A DNA stretch of 64,000 nt from Bradyrhizobium lupini (GCF_040939785.1 NZ_CP162553.1:186001-250000), one strand, 5' to 3'. Numbered from the stretch's first letter, positions 8,699 through 18,353 are shown. Notes: a model not told the origin generated them from the sequence alone. Numbers and translations are program-made.

Positions 8699-10348
8699 GT
8701 GCCCATAGTCCGACTAAGGGATGTTGCCTCTAAGGGCATCATTACCGATCAAGACCCCTACAGCCTTCCTGTTGGTGCTTTCTCTGGTGGTGTTAATGTT
8801 AGGTTTCGTAATAACAAAATTACGCCAGCTCCGGTGTTCCGGGCTGTCAAGCAGCCACTAGCTGAGCCTAACCCTCGTTATGCCTTCACTGCAGGTATTG
8901 GTGATAGCAATAACGACCTGTTTCTAGGATACCAGTCAGGCCGGGTGTACTACTACGCCAACGGCACAGAGACCGACTACTCGCCATCGAGCTTCGTTGA
9001 CTCTGCTGCTGAGACCAACTGGACCTCCTACACCATCGGCAACGTCGTCTACGTAAATCGCGCAGACAGGCCGCCGTGGTTTCTGCTTCCCGACGCTCCG
9101 CGCTTCGCTGACATCAGCGCCGCGACCTATGCGCGTCCCGCTGACAAGTGGGACCCGAGCTGGACCGCGAAGATCATCGCTCAGTGCGGTGGCGCGGTCG
9201 TGATGCTCAACGTGCAGAAGGGCCCCACCAGCTATCCGACGATGGTGAAGACCTCTTCCATCGTTGAGAACGGCATGATCCCCGCATCGTGGGACATCGA
9301 CGATCCCGCAACGCTCGCGACCGAGAACATCCTGCAAGCCATGGATGGTCCGATCATGGACGCGTGCCAACTCGGCAGCGACCTGATCATCTACGGCCAG
9401 CGCGAAGCGTGGCGCATGCACGCCGACGGCTCCGTCGAAGTGTTCGCCTACACGAAGCTCTCGTCCGCGAAGGGCGTTCTGAACACGAACTGCTCGATTG
9501 AGCTGGACGGCAAGAACTACTGCTTCGGCATCGACGACATCTGGGTGCACGACGGCATCTCCGAGAAGTCCCTGTGCGACGAGAAGACCCGCGACTTCAT
9601 CTTCAGCTCGCTCAACATCTCGCAGGCCGACAAGTGCTGGGTGCAGTTCAATCCGCGCCTCAACGAGATCAGCTTCGGCTACGTCTCGGGCGACGACCTC
9701 GTGAAGTTCAAGAACGTCAACGGCTGTAACCGCGCTGCGGTCTACAATCTCTCGACGGAGTCTTGGAGCTTCGACGACATGCCGGGCGTCTACTCGTATG
9801 ACGACGGCCCCGTCTCGAACCTGAAGACCTATGCGACCATCAACGCGTCCTATGCGGACATGGGCGGCTCGTATCAGGATCAGGAAGACGGCGGCAAACG
9901 CGTCACCGTCTGCGTGGGCGAAGGCAACGCCGAGTACGGCCTCCAGCCGACGCTCTATGCGTTCGACGTGTACGGCACCGGCTCTGTCGCTCCGTATCCC
10001 GTGGACGCTAATGCGACCGGGCCCGTGTACCTGGAGCGCACCGGCATCGACCTCGACGAACAAGGCGCCGAGCTGCGCGACTACAAACTGCTCCGCTCGA
10101 TTTATCCGCAGGCCCGCGTCGATACGACGGGCGGCAACGCGCTGCAGATTGCAGTAGGCGCCTCCGACGAACCCAACAGCGACACGCCCGACTACACCGA
10201 CTTCCAGCCGTACGACGGCAAGGACAACTACAAGGTCGATGTGAACAAGGCTGGCCGCTGGCTAGCGATCAAGCTGATGTGGAATGACTTCCGCAGCTTC
10301 GTGCTCACGGGCTTCGACCTCGACATCAAGACCAACGGTAAGCGCTAA
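8699..10348 (+). CDS. Large beta-rich structural protein, probable tail or head-tail component
   Basis: 549 residues from GTG 8699. It is rich in short beta-strand-like repeats with aromatic residues (GYQSGRVYYYANGTETDYSP, ESWSFDDMPGVYSYDDGPV). This resembles propeller-like tail proteins that stabilise packaged DNA in short-tailed phages. Membership of a named family is not certain. It heads the late operon; its last base overlaps the ATG of the next gene (TAATG). It is expected in the virion. Confidence 0.65.
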   Translation: MPIVRLRDVASKGIITDQDPYSLPVGAFSGGVNVRFRNNKITPAPVFRAVKQPLAEPNPRYAFTAGIGDSNNDLFLGYQSGRVYYYANGTETDYSPSSFVDSAAETNWTSYTIGNVVYVNRADRPPWFLLPDAPRFADISAATYARPADKWDPSWTAKIIAQCGGAVVMLNVQKGPTSYPTMVKTSSIVENGMIPASWDIDDPATLATENILQAMDGPIMDACQLGSDLIIYGQREAWRMHADGSVEVFAYTKLSSAKGVLNTNCSIELDGKNYCFGIDDIWVHDGISEKSLCDEKTRDFIFSSLNISQADKCWVQFNPRLNEISFGYVSGDDLVKFKNVNGCNRAAVYNLSTESWSFDDMPGVYSYDDGPVSNLKTYATINASYADMGGSYQDQEDGGKRVTVCVGEGNAEYGLQPTLYAFDVYGTGSVAPYPVDANATGPVYLERTGIDLDEQGAELRDYKLLRSIYPQARVDTTGGNALQIAVGASDEPNSDTPDYTDFQPYDGKDNYKVDVNKAGRWLAIKLMWNDFRSFVLTGFDLDIKTNGKR

Positions 10349-10512
10349 TGGGCAAACCAGTAACGTACGTGCCTCGCCCCATGGGTACGATTGAGGACGA
10401 CGGCAAGAAGTATCTGCAGGCAGAACTCGCCAGCGTCTCTCAGAGCGTCAAGACCATCGTTGCTGAGTTGGCGAAGATCAACGACATCCTCGCACGCCAC
10501 GGTCTCTCGTGA
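10348..10512 (+). CDS. Small phage protein (54 aa)
   Basis: ATG 10348 overlaps the previous stop (TAATG) and its own stop overlaps the next start (GTGA). The 54 residues have an N-terminal extended part (VTYVPRPMGTIEDDGKKYL) and a C-terminal coiled-coil-like helix (ELASVSQSVKTIVAELAKIN). It is probably a small virion or assembly protein; the family is unknown. Confidence 0.6.
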   Translation: MGKPVTYVPRPMGTIEDDGKKYLQAELASVSQSVKTIVAELAKINDILARHGLS

Positions 10513-10724
10513 CGACGACCCCCACGTACACCACGTACATCACCTACGGCGAGCCTTGGCGCTACCTTGTGGACACCTACGGCATCTCCAAGGAGCGTGC
10601 CATAGAGCTGCTCGCCAGCGAACCGCCAGCGCCGACCAATGACCGCGAGCGTTACTATCAGCGCTGCGTGCGGATCATCAGGAAAGCCAAGAGTGAAGTT
10701 CGTAGCACGGTCGCTGGCACATAA
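10509..10724 (+). CDS. Small phage protein (71 aa)
   Basis: GTG 10509 overlaps the preceding stop by four bases. It is a soluble protein with Tyr-rich N-terminus (TTYITYGEPWRYLVDTYGIS) and a basic C-terminal helix (RYYQRCVRIIRKAKSEVRS). The next gene starts inside its 3' end. The function is unknown. Confidence 0.6.
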   Translation: MTTTPTYTTYITYGEPWRYLVDTYGISKERAIELLASEPPAPTNDRERYYQRCVRIIRKAKSEVRSTVAGT

Positions 10725-11031
10725 GTCCGACGACTGCACCCTCGAACTCGACGAATACCGGACGGATGCCGGGGAGCCAATGCTCCTCGCGCACCTCCGG
10801 GTTCATCGCTGTTCACCATCAGCGCTTCGGCGCATCCAAAGGGACTGGGCAACATTCCGCCCGACAGTCCCGCTTCCGATTTTCTCACTGCCCATGCTCG
10901 CCCCGAGCGATCCCGCTTACGACAAGTGGCTTCGCTTCGTGACGATGTTTGGGTGGCGCCCCACAGGCCAGCAGGTGCTCTGCCTCGACGGCATCGAGCG
11001 TCCTTTATTCATTCACACGATTGGCAAGTAG
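10693..11031 (+). CDS. Small virion-associated protein, possibly acetyltransferase-fold
   Basis: 112 residues from GTG 10693 (MKFVARSLAHKSDD). The C-terminal half (RFVTMFGWRPTGQQVLCLDG, then ERPLFIHTIG) is reminiscent of the acetyltransferase-fold small proteins that T7-like phages encode just before the internal virion proteins. The similarity is weak and by eye. Its TAG stop (11029-11031) lies inside the 5' acceptor/D-arm of the tRNA-Asn gene. Confidence 0.55.
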   Translation: MKFVARSLAHKSDDCTLELDEYRTDAGEPMLLAHLRVHRCSPSALRRIQRDWATFRPTVPLPIFSLPMLAPSDPAYDKWLRFVTMFGWRPTGQQVLCLDGIERPLFIHTIGK

Positions 11032-11097
11032 CTCAGACGGTAGAGCACCCCGCTGTTAACGGGGCGGTCGCAGGTTCGAAGCCCGCCTTGCCAGCCA
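11022..11097 (+). tRNA. tRNA-Asn (anticodon GTT)
   Basis: A clear cloverleaf. The acceptor TGGCAAG/CTTGCCA has seven perfect pairs. The D-arm is GCTC/GAGC and the anticodon stem CCCCG/CGGGG holds loop CTGTTAA with GTT at 11055-11057. The T-arm GCAGG/CCCGC has loop TTCGAAG and one A-C mismatch. Discriminator G is at 11094, followed by an encoded CCA. It overlaps the stop codon of the gene before it and ends five bases before the Shine-Dalgarno of the Asn-rich gene after it, so it must be cut out of the late mRNA. Confidence 0.93.
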
Positions 11098-11114
11098 TTT
11101 CCAAGGAGACCCCT

Positions 11115-12050
11115 GTGGGCTCGTCCTCGCAGACAACCAATTCCTCTCAGAACAGCAACACGCAGTCCAGCGGCACGACCACGTCGGCGCCCGGCTGGCA
11201 ACCGCAGCTCGACGCGCTCACCAACGCCTTCACGCAGGCCAAGGGTGCGCTCTCGACCGCGCAGGGCGTAGCAGGCCCGTCCAGCACTTCCGCGCAGCCG
11301 CTGCTCCAGAACAACAACATCGTCAACTCTTCGGGCGGTGCGCTCTCCACCACGGGAGCTGACGCCACGACGGCAGGCCTCGGCCAGCTCACTGGCTTCA
11401 ATCCGTTCGCCAACAACAACACGCAGTCGGTCATCGACGCAGCGAAGCAGTACGCGAGCGGCGCAGACATCGACGCCATGACCAACGCTGCCACGCAGCA
11501 GGCGCGAGAGACCGCACGCGACGTCACGCTACCAGGTATCGCGCAGAACGCCGCGCTGACCGGCAACGCCAGCAGCTCCCGACGAGGGATCGCTGAAGGC
11601 TTGGTGGAGCGCAGCCTCGCGGAGAACGCGCAGAACGTCCACAACAGCCTCGCATCGCAGGCGTACCAGAACGGGCTATCGCTCGCAGAGAACCAAGCGC
11701 AGGCGAACAACAGCGGCGCACTCACTGCGGCCACCAACGCGGCCAATGCGGGTACGAATGCTGCGAACGCAGGCACGAACGCTGTGTCGAACTCGATCAC
11801 CAACACTGGCAACGCCAACACGGTGGACGAGAACAACTTCAACAACGGCGTCAACAACAACTTCGCCGCCCTCAACGACTACATGAAGCTCGTCGGCTCC
11901 AACAACTGGGGCTCCACGACTTCATCGAACAGCAACAGTCAGACGCAGGGCACCGGCACGTCCACGACGCAGTCGAACCCGAGCGCATTCCAGATGATCT
12001 CTGGCTTGCTCGGCATGGCTGGTCAGGGCGCATCACTCTTTGGGTTCTAA
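11115..12050 (+). CDS. Asn/Ala/Thr-rich internal virion protein
   Basis: 311 residues from GTG 11115, with AAGGAG eight bases upstream; ATG-led readings further up would overlap the tRNA. The composition is striking: about 44 Asn (14%), in clusters such as NAANAGTNAANAGTNAVSN, together with Ala, Ser, Thr and Gly. It ends in a hydrophobic tail (MISGLLGMAGQGASLFGF). Its position before the lysozyme-bearing and large ejection proteins matches the internal-core or DNA-injection proteins of podoviruses. The family name is uncertain. Confidence 0.65.
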   Translation: MGSSSQTTNSSQNSNTQSSGTTTSAPGWQPQLDALTNAFTQAKGALSTAQGVAGPSSTSAQPLLQNNNIVNSSGGALSTTGADATTAGLGQLTGFNPFANNNTQSVIDAAKQYASGADIDAMTNAATQQARETARDVTLPGIAQNAALTGNASSSRRGIAEGLVERSLAENAQNVHNSLASQAYQNGLSLAENQAQANNSGALTAATNAANAGTNAANAGTNAVSNSITNTGNANTVDENNFNNGVNNNFAALNDYMKLVGSNNWGSTTSSNSNSQTQGTGTSTTQSNPSAFQMISGLLGMAGQGASLFGF

Positions 12051-12053
12051 CGA

Positions 12054-13691
12054 ATGAACGGCTCTCCAGACCTCACCGGCCAGTGGCTCAACTTCGCCCA
12101 GCAGCCGGTTGATCAAGGCGGCCTCGGCCTCGCGCCGCATCAGGCCGCTGGTCTGGTAGGCAACCTAGTCAACGAAAGTGGTCGTGGCCTCTCCGCATGG
12201 GGCCCGACCGGCGACAACGGCACCGCTTGGGGCACCGCGCAATGGCGTGGTGATCGCCTCAACGCGCTGAAGTCGATGTTTCCCGACAACTACCAGACGC
12301 CTCAGGCTCAGATGCAGTTCATGCGTCATGAGATGATGGGCTCCGAGAACCGCGCCTACAAAGCGCTCCTCACGGCCAAGACGCCCGAGGAAGCCGCGAC
12401 AGCGGTGAACCGGCTGTACGAACGTTCTGCAGACACCACTGGCAACCGCGAGAAGGCGGCGCGTCAGTTGATGGCGCAGTTCGGTGGTGCAGGTGGTGCA
12501 TCCCCTGCTCTCGCGTTCTCTGGCGATGACGAGGAAGGTGGCGGTGACGCCCCGGCCGCGCTTAGTGCGAACAGCACGATGGGCAAAGGCGCACTCCAGA
12601 ACATCATGCCCGCCGTCGAGAAAGAAAGCGGCGGCAAGCATCGCATCTCTTCCGGCCTGATCGGCATGGCCGCAGCGCTGGCCTCGATCTCCAGCCCGCA
12701 GCAGGCCTATGCGCTCTCGGGCATCGCGAAGCAGCTCAAGGACTCCGACGCCGACGAGAAGGTCACCTACAAGACCATCGTTGGTAAGGACGGACGCATC
12801 CTCCGCGTCGGCTCGAACGGTCAGGTGGACGCTTATGGCGCCTCCCCGGCTGGCGCGAACGACGGCACCGCGCAGGCTCCGCAGATGGCGCCTACCTGGG
12901 GCGACGACAAGCTCCTCGGTGACGACCCGACGAAGGCCTCGCCTGAAGCACAGGAAGCGTATCTGAAATCGATGCAGGGCTCGCAGGCCGAAATGGTGCG
13001 CGGGCTCATTGACAACACGCTCCCGGCTCCGACTGCGGCAGCGCTGTCGAAGAAGGACAGCCCGTATCCCGCAGCGTTCGCAGCGGCCCGCAAGATCGAC
13101 CCGACGCTCGACCCGAACACTTACGCGGGCCGTGTCGCAGGTTATCGCGACTGGGCCACGAAGGGCGCCGAAAGCGCTCGCGCACTGAACCAGACCATTG
13201 CTCACCAGAGCGAGGCACTGATCGGCGCGATGAAGGGCTTGAACAACGGCGACAGCCCCATCGTCAACGAAGTCAAGAACTGGTGGAGCGAGAACGTCAA
13301 CGGCAGCGGCTCCGTGCCCGGCTTCCGCACCTCGGCTCACGCCGTGGTCGATGAGCTTGGCAAGGTCTTCAAGCAGAACAACCTCTCCGACACGGAAATC
13401 CGTAAGTGGGAAGAGAACCTGCCCGCGAAGATGTCGCCCGAGCAGCAGCGCATGCAGATCAGGGTCTTCGGACAGCTGATGCACGGCGCCATGCAGGCTC
13501 TGGAAGACAAGCGCAAGCAAGCCATTGGCCCTCATGCGGCTGCAAAGGCACGACCGCTGCTCTCCGACGAGGGCGCACGCGGCCTCAAGGCACTGCAGGA
13601 CTTCGCAACCGAACCTGCATCCAAGAAGAGCGGTGCTCCCGCAATCGATCACGACGCTATCGACGCTGAGTTGAAGCGTAGAGGACTTTAA
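12054..13691 (+). CDS. Internal virion protein with tail-lysozyme domain
   Basis: 545 residues. Residues about 10-145 form a phage tail-type lysozyme domain: GLVGNLVNESGRGLSAWG with the candidate catalytic Glu41, then GTAWGTAQWRGDRLNALKS and a helical end (ATAVNRLYERSADTTGNREK). The rest (150-545) is Ala-rich and helical. It corresponds in role to the T7 internal core protein that locally opens peptidoglycan during DNA ejection. It starts four bases after the Asn-rich gene. Confidence 0.8.
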   Translation: MNGSPDLTGQWLNFAQQPVDQGGLGLAPHQAAGLVGNLVNESGRGLSAWGPTGDNGTAWGTAQWRGDRLNALKSMFPDNYQTPQAQMQFMRHEMMGSENRAYKALLTAKTPEEAATAVNRLYERSADTTGNREKAARQLMAQFGGAGGASPALAFSGDDEEGGGDAPAALSANSTMGKGALQNIMPAVEKESGGKHRISSGLIGMAAALASISSPQQAYALSGIAKQLKDSDADEKVTYKTIVGKDGRILRVGSNGQVDAYGASPAGANDGTAQAPQMAPTWGDDKLLGDDPTKASPEAQEAYLKSMQGSQAEMVRGLIDNTLPAPTAAALSKKDSPYPAAFAAARKIDPTLDPNTYAGRVAGYRDWATKGAESARALNQTIAHQSEALIGAMKGLNNGDSPIVNEVKNWWSENVNGSGSVPGFRTSAHAVVDELGKVFKQNNLSDTEIRKWEENLPAKMSPEQQRMQIRVFGQLMHGAMQALEDKRKQAIGPHAAAKARPLLSDEGARGLKALQDFATEPASKKSGAPAIDHDAIDAELKRRGL

Positions 13692-13696
13692 CACAC

Positions 13697-16165
13697 ATGG
13701 ACCTGACGAAACTTTCTGACGCCGATCTGTTGGCACTGAAAGCTGGCGACTACGCCAAGATGAGTGATGACGGACTGAAGCAGCTGAAGGCTTCGTCGGG
13801 TTCTTCCAAAGAGCCCTCGGGCGTGGCCGCAGGCTTCGCTCACGGCGCTGAGGAGATGGGACGCGGTATCCAACAGACCGCGAAGGTGTACGGCGGCATC
13901 GGGACTGGCCCCGACGCTCCGTCCGATCCCGACTACGTTCCTGCCGAAGTCATCAACGGCTGGAACCCCCTCAAATGGAATTACGGCCAGTTGCCGCAGA
14001 AGATTGCGGAAGTTGCCCCCAGCCTCGCTGAGACCGCTGCCTCCTCCATGGCAGGCGCAAAGGTCGGCGGCATGGCGGGCATCCGTGGGCGCATCCTCGG
14101 TGGCCTTGCAGGCGCCGCTGCTCCCTACGTGCTCAACAACGCGGGCAATGACGCGAAGGCCAACGCCGTGCGACGCACAGGCGATGCCAACGCTGAGCCC
14201 GAGACGACCGACAAGGTACGCGCAGGCGTCACCGACACCGCAGCCGGTCTGGTGCAGGGCATTGGTCCCATGCGCTTCATACCTGGTGGAGCTGTCACGA
14301 AAGCTGTCGGCACCGCAGGCCTCAAGGAAGCCGCGAAGAAGTACATCACGACCGTGGGCGACAACGCGCTCGGCGGTGCAGCTGGTGACCTCGCGCAGCA
14401 GATCGGCAATACGATCGGCACCGACAAGGGCACGCAGGTTGACCTCGGCCACACGGCAGACGCCGCTATCGGCAACGCAGGCGCCGCAGCCATCATGGGC
14501 GCTCCCCGCGCTCTCGCTAACACGCACACTGCAATCTCGCAGCGCGGGTTCGGCGGTGAGAACGCGGACGCCACGTCGGCATACTTCAATCGCCTCGCGC
14601 AGAACGCAGGCGCCGAAGGTCTCGGCAAGAACTCCAAGGCCGACTTCGACGCGCACGAGAACACCGTCGCGAACCTGAAGAAGGAGCTGAAGGCTGTTGA
14701 TCCCTCCGGTATGGATCAGGACACGGCCAACACGCTCTCGCTCGCTTCAGGTGACAAGCCACTCACGCTCGACCACGTCAAGCAGATCGAGAAGGCAGAC
14801 CCGCAGGCAGGCTTCCTCGCACGACAGCTCTACGTCGCGCAGCAGGCCGAAGGCTTCGGCTCCTACGACCGCGCAAGCGGCAGGTGGGCTGGTGGTCTCT
14901 CGGGTATGGCCGACAAGCACGTGGTGCAGACCCTCAAGCGGCACGCCGCAGTCAGCGGCCTCGCTGGCCTTGCCGGTGTCACGCTGCACGGCTCCTACGC
15001 GCTCCCGACGCTCGGTGGCGCAGCCGGTGTCTACCTCGGCTCTCGCGCACTGGACAACCTCACAGGCATGCGCAGCCCGGCCAAGGGCCTCGCAGAGAAG
15101 TTCGTCGATCAGAACGTACCGACACGCCTAGCGCCTCCCCCGGAGCCCGCAGCGCCGCCCCCGCAGGACCTCACACAGGGTCCGTGGGGACCGAAGCCGC
15201 AGTCTCCGCAGTCCGTGCCTCAGGTGGCGCCCCCGGCCGCTCCAACGCAGCCGTGGCAGAAGCCTCAGGTCAACGAGCTGTGGAATGGCCCGAGCCCGAT
15301 CCAGCTCTCGATGCTGAAGCAGAAGCTCAAGGCAGGCCTCCCCGAGGAAGCCCCGCCCGCCCCTGCGCCCGAGCCTGTCACGCCCGGCACTGCCGAGTGG
15401 AAGGCCCCGCAGGTAACCGAGCTGCCGCAGTTCAACAACATGGCGCTCAAGATGCTCGGCCAGAAGCTGAAGGAAGGGCTCCCGCCCGGTCCTCAGTGGA
15501 AGGCGCCGACCGTCAAGGAGCTTCCGCAGGCTCCCGCTCCTGCTCCGGTGAACCCGCTGCGTCTGCCTACGGACGTCACGGCGCCCGCGAAGAACCTGAT
15601 GAAGGGTCTAGCGCTCGCGCAGTCGCTCCGTCAGCCCGCGAAGATCACCAAGGCAGCTGGCGGTCCCGTCCAGGTAAAAGATCCTTCTCCGCAAGCAGCT
15701 CCCACAGCTGAAGCGGCGGCGCCCACGCAGTTCTACAGGCCTCTCGGTCCTGAGGAGATGACGTTCGGCGGCAAGGCACCTGAGATGACCCCGGCGCAGA
15801 TCGGACGCATGCTCGCTGAGAAGCGCATGGCCGACAAGCCCGAGGACGTGAAGCAACGCTACGCCAACTCTGTAGCCGACACGCACACGGAACGTCGCGC
15901 CATCGTGCAAGACGTGATCGCCCGGCATCCTGACGACGTGCTCCCGTTGATGGAGTTGCTCGCCCAGCTGCACGAACGTGGCACTGCCGAACACGGCAAG
16001 GCTGCGGTTCAGCACTACGCCAAGCAGGTGTCCCCTGCGGCTGCAGCTGATCTGCTCAGCGGCTTCAACGACGAAGCAGTGAAGCGTATCTGGCCGACGA
16101 AGGCAGAGAAGCGCGCAAAGCGAAAAGCAAAGAAGAATGAAACCACGCCTGACGCGGGAGCGTAA
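13697..16165 (+). CDS. Large internal virion / DNA ejection protein
   Basis: 822 residues. The N-terminal part holds Gly/Ala-rich hydrophobic stretches suited to membrane insertion (MAGAKVGGMAGIRGRILGG; LAGLAGVTLHGSYALPTLGG). Residues about 475-630 are Pro-rich and contain about three imperfect copies of a module pairing KxPxVxEL with LxxKLKxGLP. The C-terminus is helical and basic (KRAKRKAKKN). Size and place fit the ejection protein class of T7-like phages. The terminase small-subunit gene starts 29 bases before its end. Confidence 0.65.
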   Translation: MDLTKLSDADLLALKAGDYAKMSDDGLKQLKASSGSSKEPSGVAAGFAHGAEEMGRGIQQTAKVYGGIGTGPDAPSDPDYVPAEVINGWNPLKWNYGQLPQKIAEVAPSLAETAASSMAGAKVGGMAGIRGRILGGLAGAAAPYVLNNAGNDAKANAVRRTGDANAEPETTDKVRAGVTDTAAGLVQGIGPMRFIPGGAVTKAVGTAGLKEAAKKYITTVGDNALGGAAGDLAQQIGNTIGTDKGTQVDLGHTADAAIGNAGAAAIMGAPRALANTHTAISQRGFGGENADATSAYFNRLAQNAGAEGLGKNSKADFDAHENTVANLKKELKAVDPSGMDQDTANTLSLASGDKPLTLDHVKQIEKADPQAGFLARQLYVAQQAEGFGSYDRASGRWAGGLSGMADKHVVQTLKRHAAVSGLAGLAGVTLHGSYALPTLGGAAGVYLGSRALDNLTGMRSPAKGLAEKFVDQNVPTRLAPPPEPAAPPPQDLTQGPWGPKPQSPQSVPQVAPPAAPTQPWQKPQVNELWNGPSPIQLSMLKQKLKAGLPEEAPPAPAPEPVTPGTAEWKAPQVTELPQFNNMALKMLGQKLKEGLPPGPQWKAPTVKELPQAPAPAPVNPLRLPTDVTAPAKNLMKGLALAQSLRQPAKITKAAGGPVQVKDPSPQAAPTAEAAAPTQFYRPLGPEEMTFGGKAPEMTPAQIGRMLAEKRMADKPEDVKQRYANSVADTHTERRAIVQDVIARHPDDVLPLMELLAQLHERGTAEHGKAAVQHYAKQVSPAAAADLLSGFNDEAVKRIWPTKAEKRAKRKAKKNETTPDAGA

Positions 16166-16694
16166 GAAGTCCCCGCGCGGCAAGGGTAAGCGAAATCTCT
16201 CGGCGGCGTCTACACGGCTCAAGGAGCTGTGGCAGACCCCCGAGTTTCGCGAGCGCATGCGTCAACGCGACGAAGACTACAAGCGCGACCGTGCCGCGAA
16301 CCCCGAGAAGTACAAGCGCACTGGCGTCCCTGATGGGATGCGCAAGGCCGACGCAGCCAAGCTGTGGGCCCGCGCTGAAGAACTAGCAGACAGGTTTATC
16401 CAGATCATGAAAGACCAAGGCGAACTGCCCGACGAGATCGTTGAGGTGGTTCACGTGGACGACGACGGCAAGGCAGAGACGCTCTCTGTCCCCGTGCCGA
16501 CCACGGATAACGGCAAGGCCGAGCGTGCTCTGCGAGAAGTCGCTGTGCTCGCGTTCGGCCCCTCGACGCAACAGATCAAGATACAGGCTTGCAACACGCT
16601 GCTCGCCTACACGAAGTCGAAGCCCGAGAGCAAGTCCAAGCTGACGCTCAACAAGGCCGAGGACTTCCTCGACGAAATTATGAAAGATGACTGA
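16137..16694 (+). CDS. Terminase small subunit
   Basis: 185 residues, basic N-terminus (RLTRERKKSPRGKGKRNLSA), a central helical region (DAAKLWARAEELADRFIQIM) and a C-terminal part with TKSKPESKSKLTLNKAEDFL. Assigned mainly by position directly before, and overlapping, the large subunit, plus the basic helix-rich character typical of DNA-recognition subunits. It recognises phage DNA for packaging. Confidence 0.7.
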   Translation: MKPRLTRERKKSPRGKGKRNLSAASTRLKELWQTPEFRERMRQRDEDYKRDRAANPEKYKRTGVPDGMRKADAAKLWARAEELADRFIQIMKDQGELPDEIVEVVHVDDDGKAETLSVPVPTTDNGKAERALREVAVLAFGPSTQQIKIQACNTLLAYTKSKPESKSKLTLNKAEDFLDEIMKDD

Positions 16695-18348
16695 AGAGCT
16701 GACACCGCGCCAGAAGGAGGCACGGAAGAAGCTGTTCGCAGACTTTGAGTTCTACGCCGCCAAGTGCGTGAACATCAGGACGAAGAAGGGCAAGATCGCC
16801 AAGCTCGTTCTGAACCGGGTGCAGAAGCGCTTCGTCAAGAAGTGCATCGAGCAGCTGGAGCGCACTGGCCGCGTACGAATGGTGGTGCTCAAGGCACGCC
16901 AGCAAGGTCTGAGCACAGTCATCTCCGCGCTCCAGTATTGGTGGCTGTCCCAGCGTAAGGCCCAGAAGGGTCTCGTCATGGCTCACGAAGGTGAGTCCAC
17001 GACCACGCTGTTCGACATGTACCGGCGCATCCACGACAACATCCCGGACATCGTCCGCCCCTCAACCAAATACTCCTCAAGGTCCGAGCTTGTCTTTGAT
17101 AAACTCGATAGTGGCCTCCGTGTTGCAACGGCTGGCGGTCGCGGCGTTGCTCGCGGCGAAACCCTCACCTTCGCGCACTTGTCCGAGGTAGCCTTCTGGC
17201 CGCCCGCATTCGCGAACACCAACTTCAACGGTCTCGTGCAGGCTGTGCCCGACGACGACGGCACGTTCATCTTCCTTGAGAGCACTGCGCAAGGTGTGAC
17301 CGGCAAGTTCTACGAGATGTATATCGGCGCGAGCCGGGACGATCACGATTGGAACGGCTACGAAGTGTTCTTCTCCGCTTGGTTTGAGAGCGACGAGTAT
17401 CGCGAAACCGCACCTGCTGATTTCCAGCGTACGCCTGAAGAAGAAGAGCTGGTCAAACAGTTCTACGACCAAGGGCTCACCTCTAACGACCAACTTTATT
17501 GGCGTCGGAAGAAGGTGGCGACGAACGGGCTCGACCTGTTCAAGCAGGAATACCCATCGACCGCCGACGAGGCCTTCCTCTCGACCGGCCGTCCGATCTT
17601 CAACAACGAGTACGTCACTGAGCGCCTCAAGTCGCCCGTAACGCCCGTCACCCTCATGGCGGTCGAGCAGTCGTTCGACGAGAAGACCAAGCAGCCGCTG
17701 CCGCTCCGCATTCTGCGCGAGCACGCACGTGGTGAGCTGAAGGTCTACATCGAGCGCAAGGCCAACGAGAGCTACGTGATCGGCGCCGACGTGGGCATGG
17801 GCCTCCGTCAGGGCATCAAAGGCCGCAAGGACGGTGACCCCTCGGTCGCCCAAATCCTCGACAGCCAGATGCGTCAGGTCGCCGTGTGGCGTGGCCTGTG
17901 CCATCCCGACGTGTTCGCCAAGGTGCTTGAAGCACTGGGCTACTACTACAACTGTGCCACCATCGCTCCCGAGCGCAACAACCATGGTCTCGTTACCTGC
18001 GTTGCCCTCCGCGATGCCAACTATCCGTATCTCTACACAGAGCAGACGGAAGGCACACTTGATGCCGACAAGGACACGATCAAGCTCGGCTTCTACACCA
18101 GTGAAGCCACCAAGCCTCTGATCATCGACAACCTTCGTGCGCTCGACCGTGAGCGCGAGATCGAAATCAACGACGAGACCACGCTGAAGGAAATGAAAAC
18201 CTTCGTCGTGACCGAGGCAGGCAAGATGGAAGCTGAAGCAGGCTCCCACGATGACTGCGTGATGGCCCTCGCAATCGCTGCGTACGCGCACGACGGCAAG
18301 TGGCATCCGGTCGAGGTCTCTGACGACCACTACATCGAAGCAATCTAA
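16687..18348 (+). CDS. terL: Terminase large subunit
   Basis: 553 residues. The ATPase domain has a Walker A-like KARQQGLST (about residue 68) and Walker B with catalytic Glu in TFIFLES (about 192). The nuclease domain shows an Asp in VIGADVGMG (about 366) and the late HDDCVMALAIA motif (about 521). This is the packaging motor and headful/terminal nuclease. It overlaps the small subunit by eight bases and is followed closely by the portal gene. Confidence 0.92.
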   Translation: MTEELTPRQKEARKKLFADFEFYAAKCVNIRTKKGKIAKLVLNRVQKRFVKKCIEQLERTGRVRMVVLKARQQGLSTVISALQYWWLSQRKAQKGLVMAHEGESTTTLFDMYRRIHDNIPDIVRPSTKYSSRSELVFDKLDSGLRVATAGGRGVARGETLTFAHLSEVAFWPPAFANTNFNGLVQAVPDDDGTFIFLESTAQGVTGKFYEMYIGASRDDHDWNGYEVFFSAWFESDEYRETAPADFQRTPEEEELVKQFYDQGLTSNDQLYWRRKKVATNGLDLFKQEYPSTADEAFLSTGRPIFNNEYVTERLKSPVTPVTLMAVEQSFDEKTKQPLPLRILREHARGELKVYIERKANESYVIGADVGMGLRQGIKGRKDGDPSVAQILDSQMRQVAVWRGLCHPDVFAKVLEALGYYYNCATIAPERNNHGLVTCVALRDANYPYLYTEQTEGTLDADKDTIKLGFYTSEATKPLIIDNLRALDREREIEINDETTLKEMKTFVVTEAGKMEAEAGSHDDCVMALAIAAYAHDGKWHPVEVSDDHYIEAI

Positions 18349-18353
18349 GGATC

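Noticed and set aside
11022..11097. tRNA-Asn as the integration target
   Set aside because: It lies in the middle of the prophage and has no second copy of its 3' end at the junctions; the matching cores are at the sufB leader.
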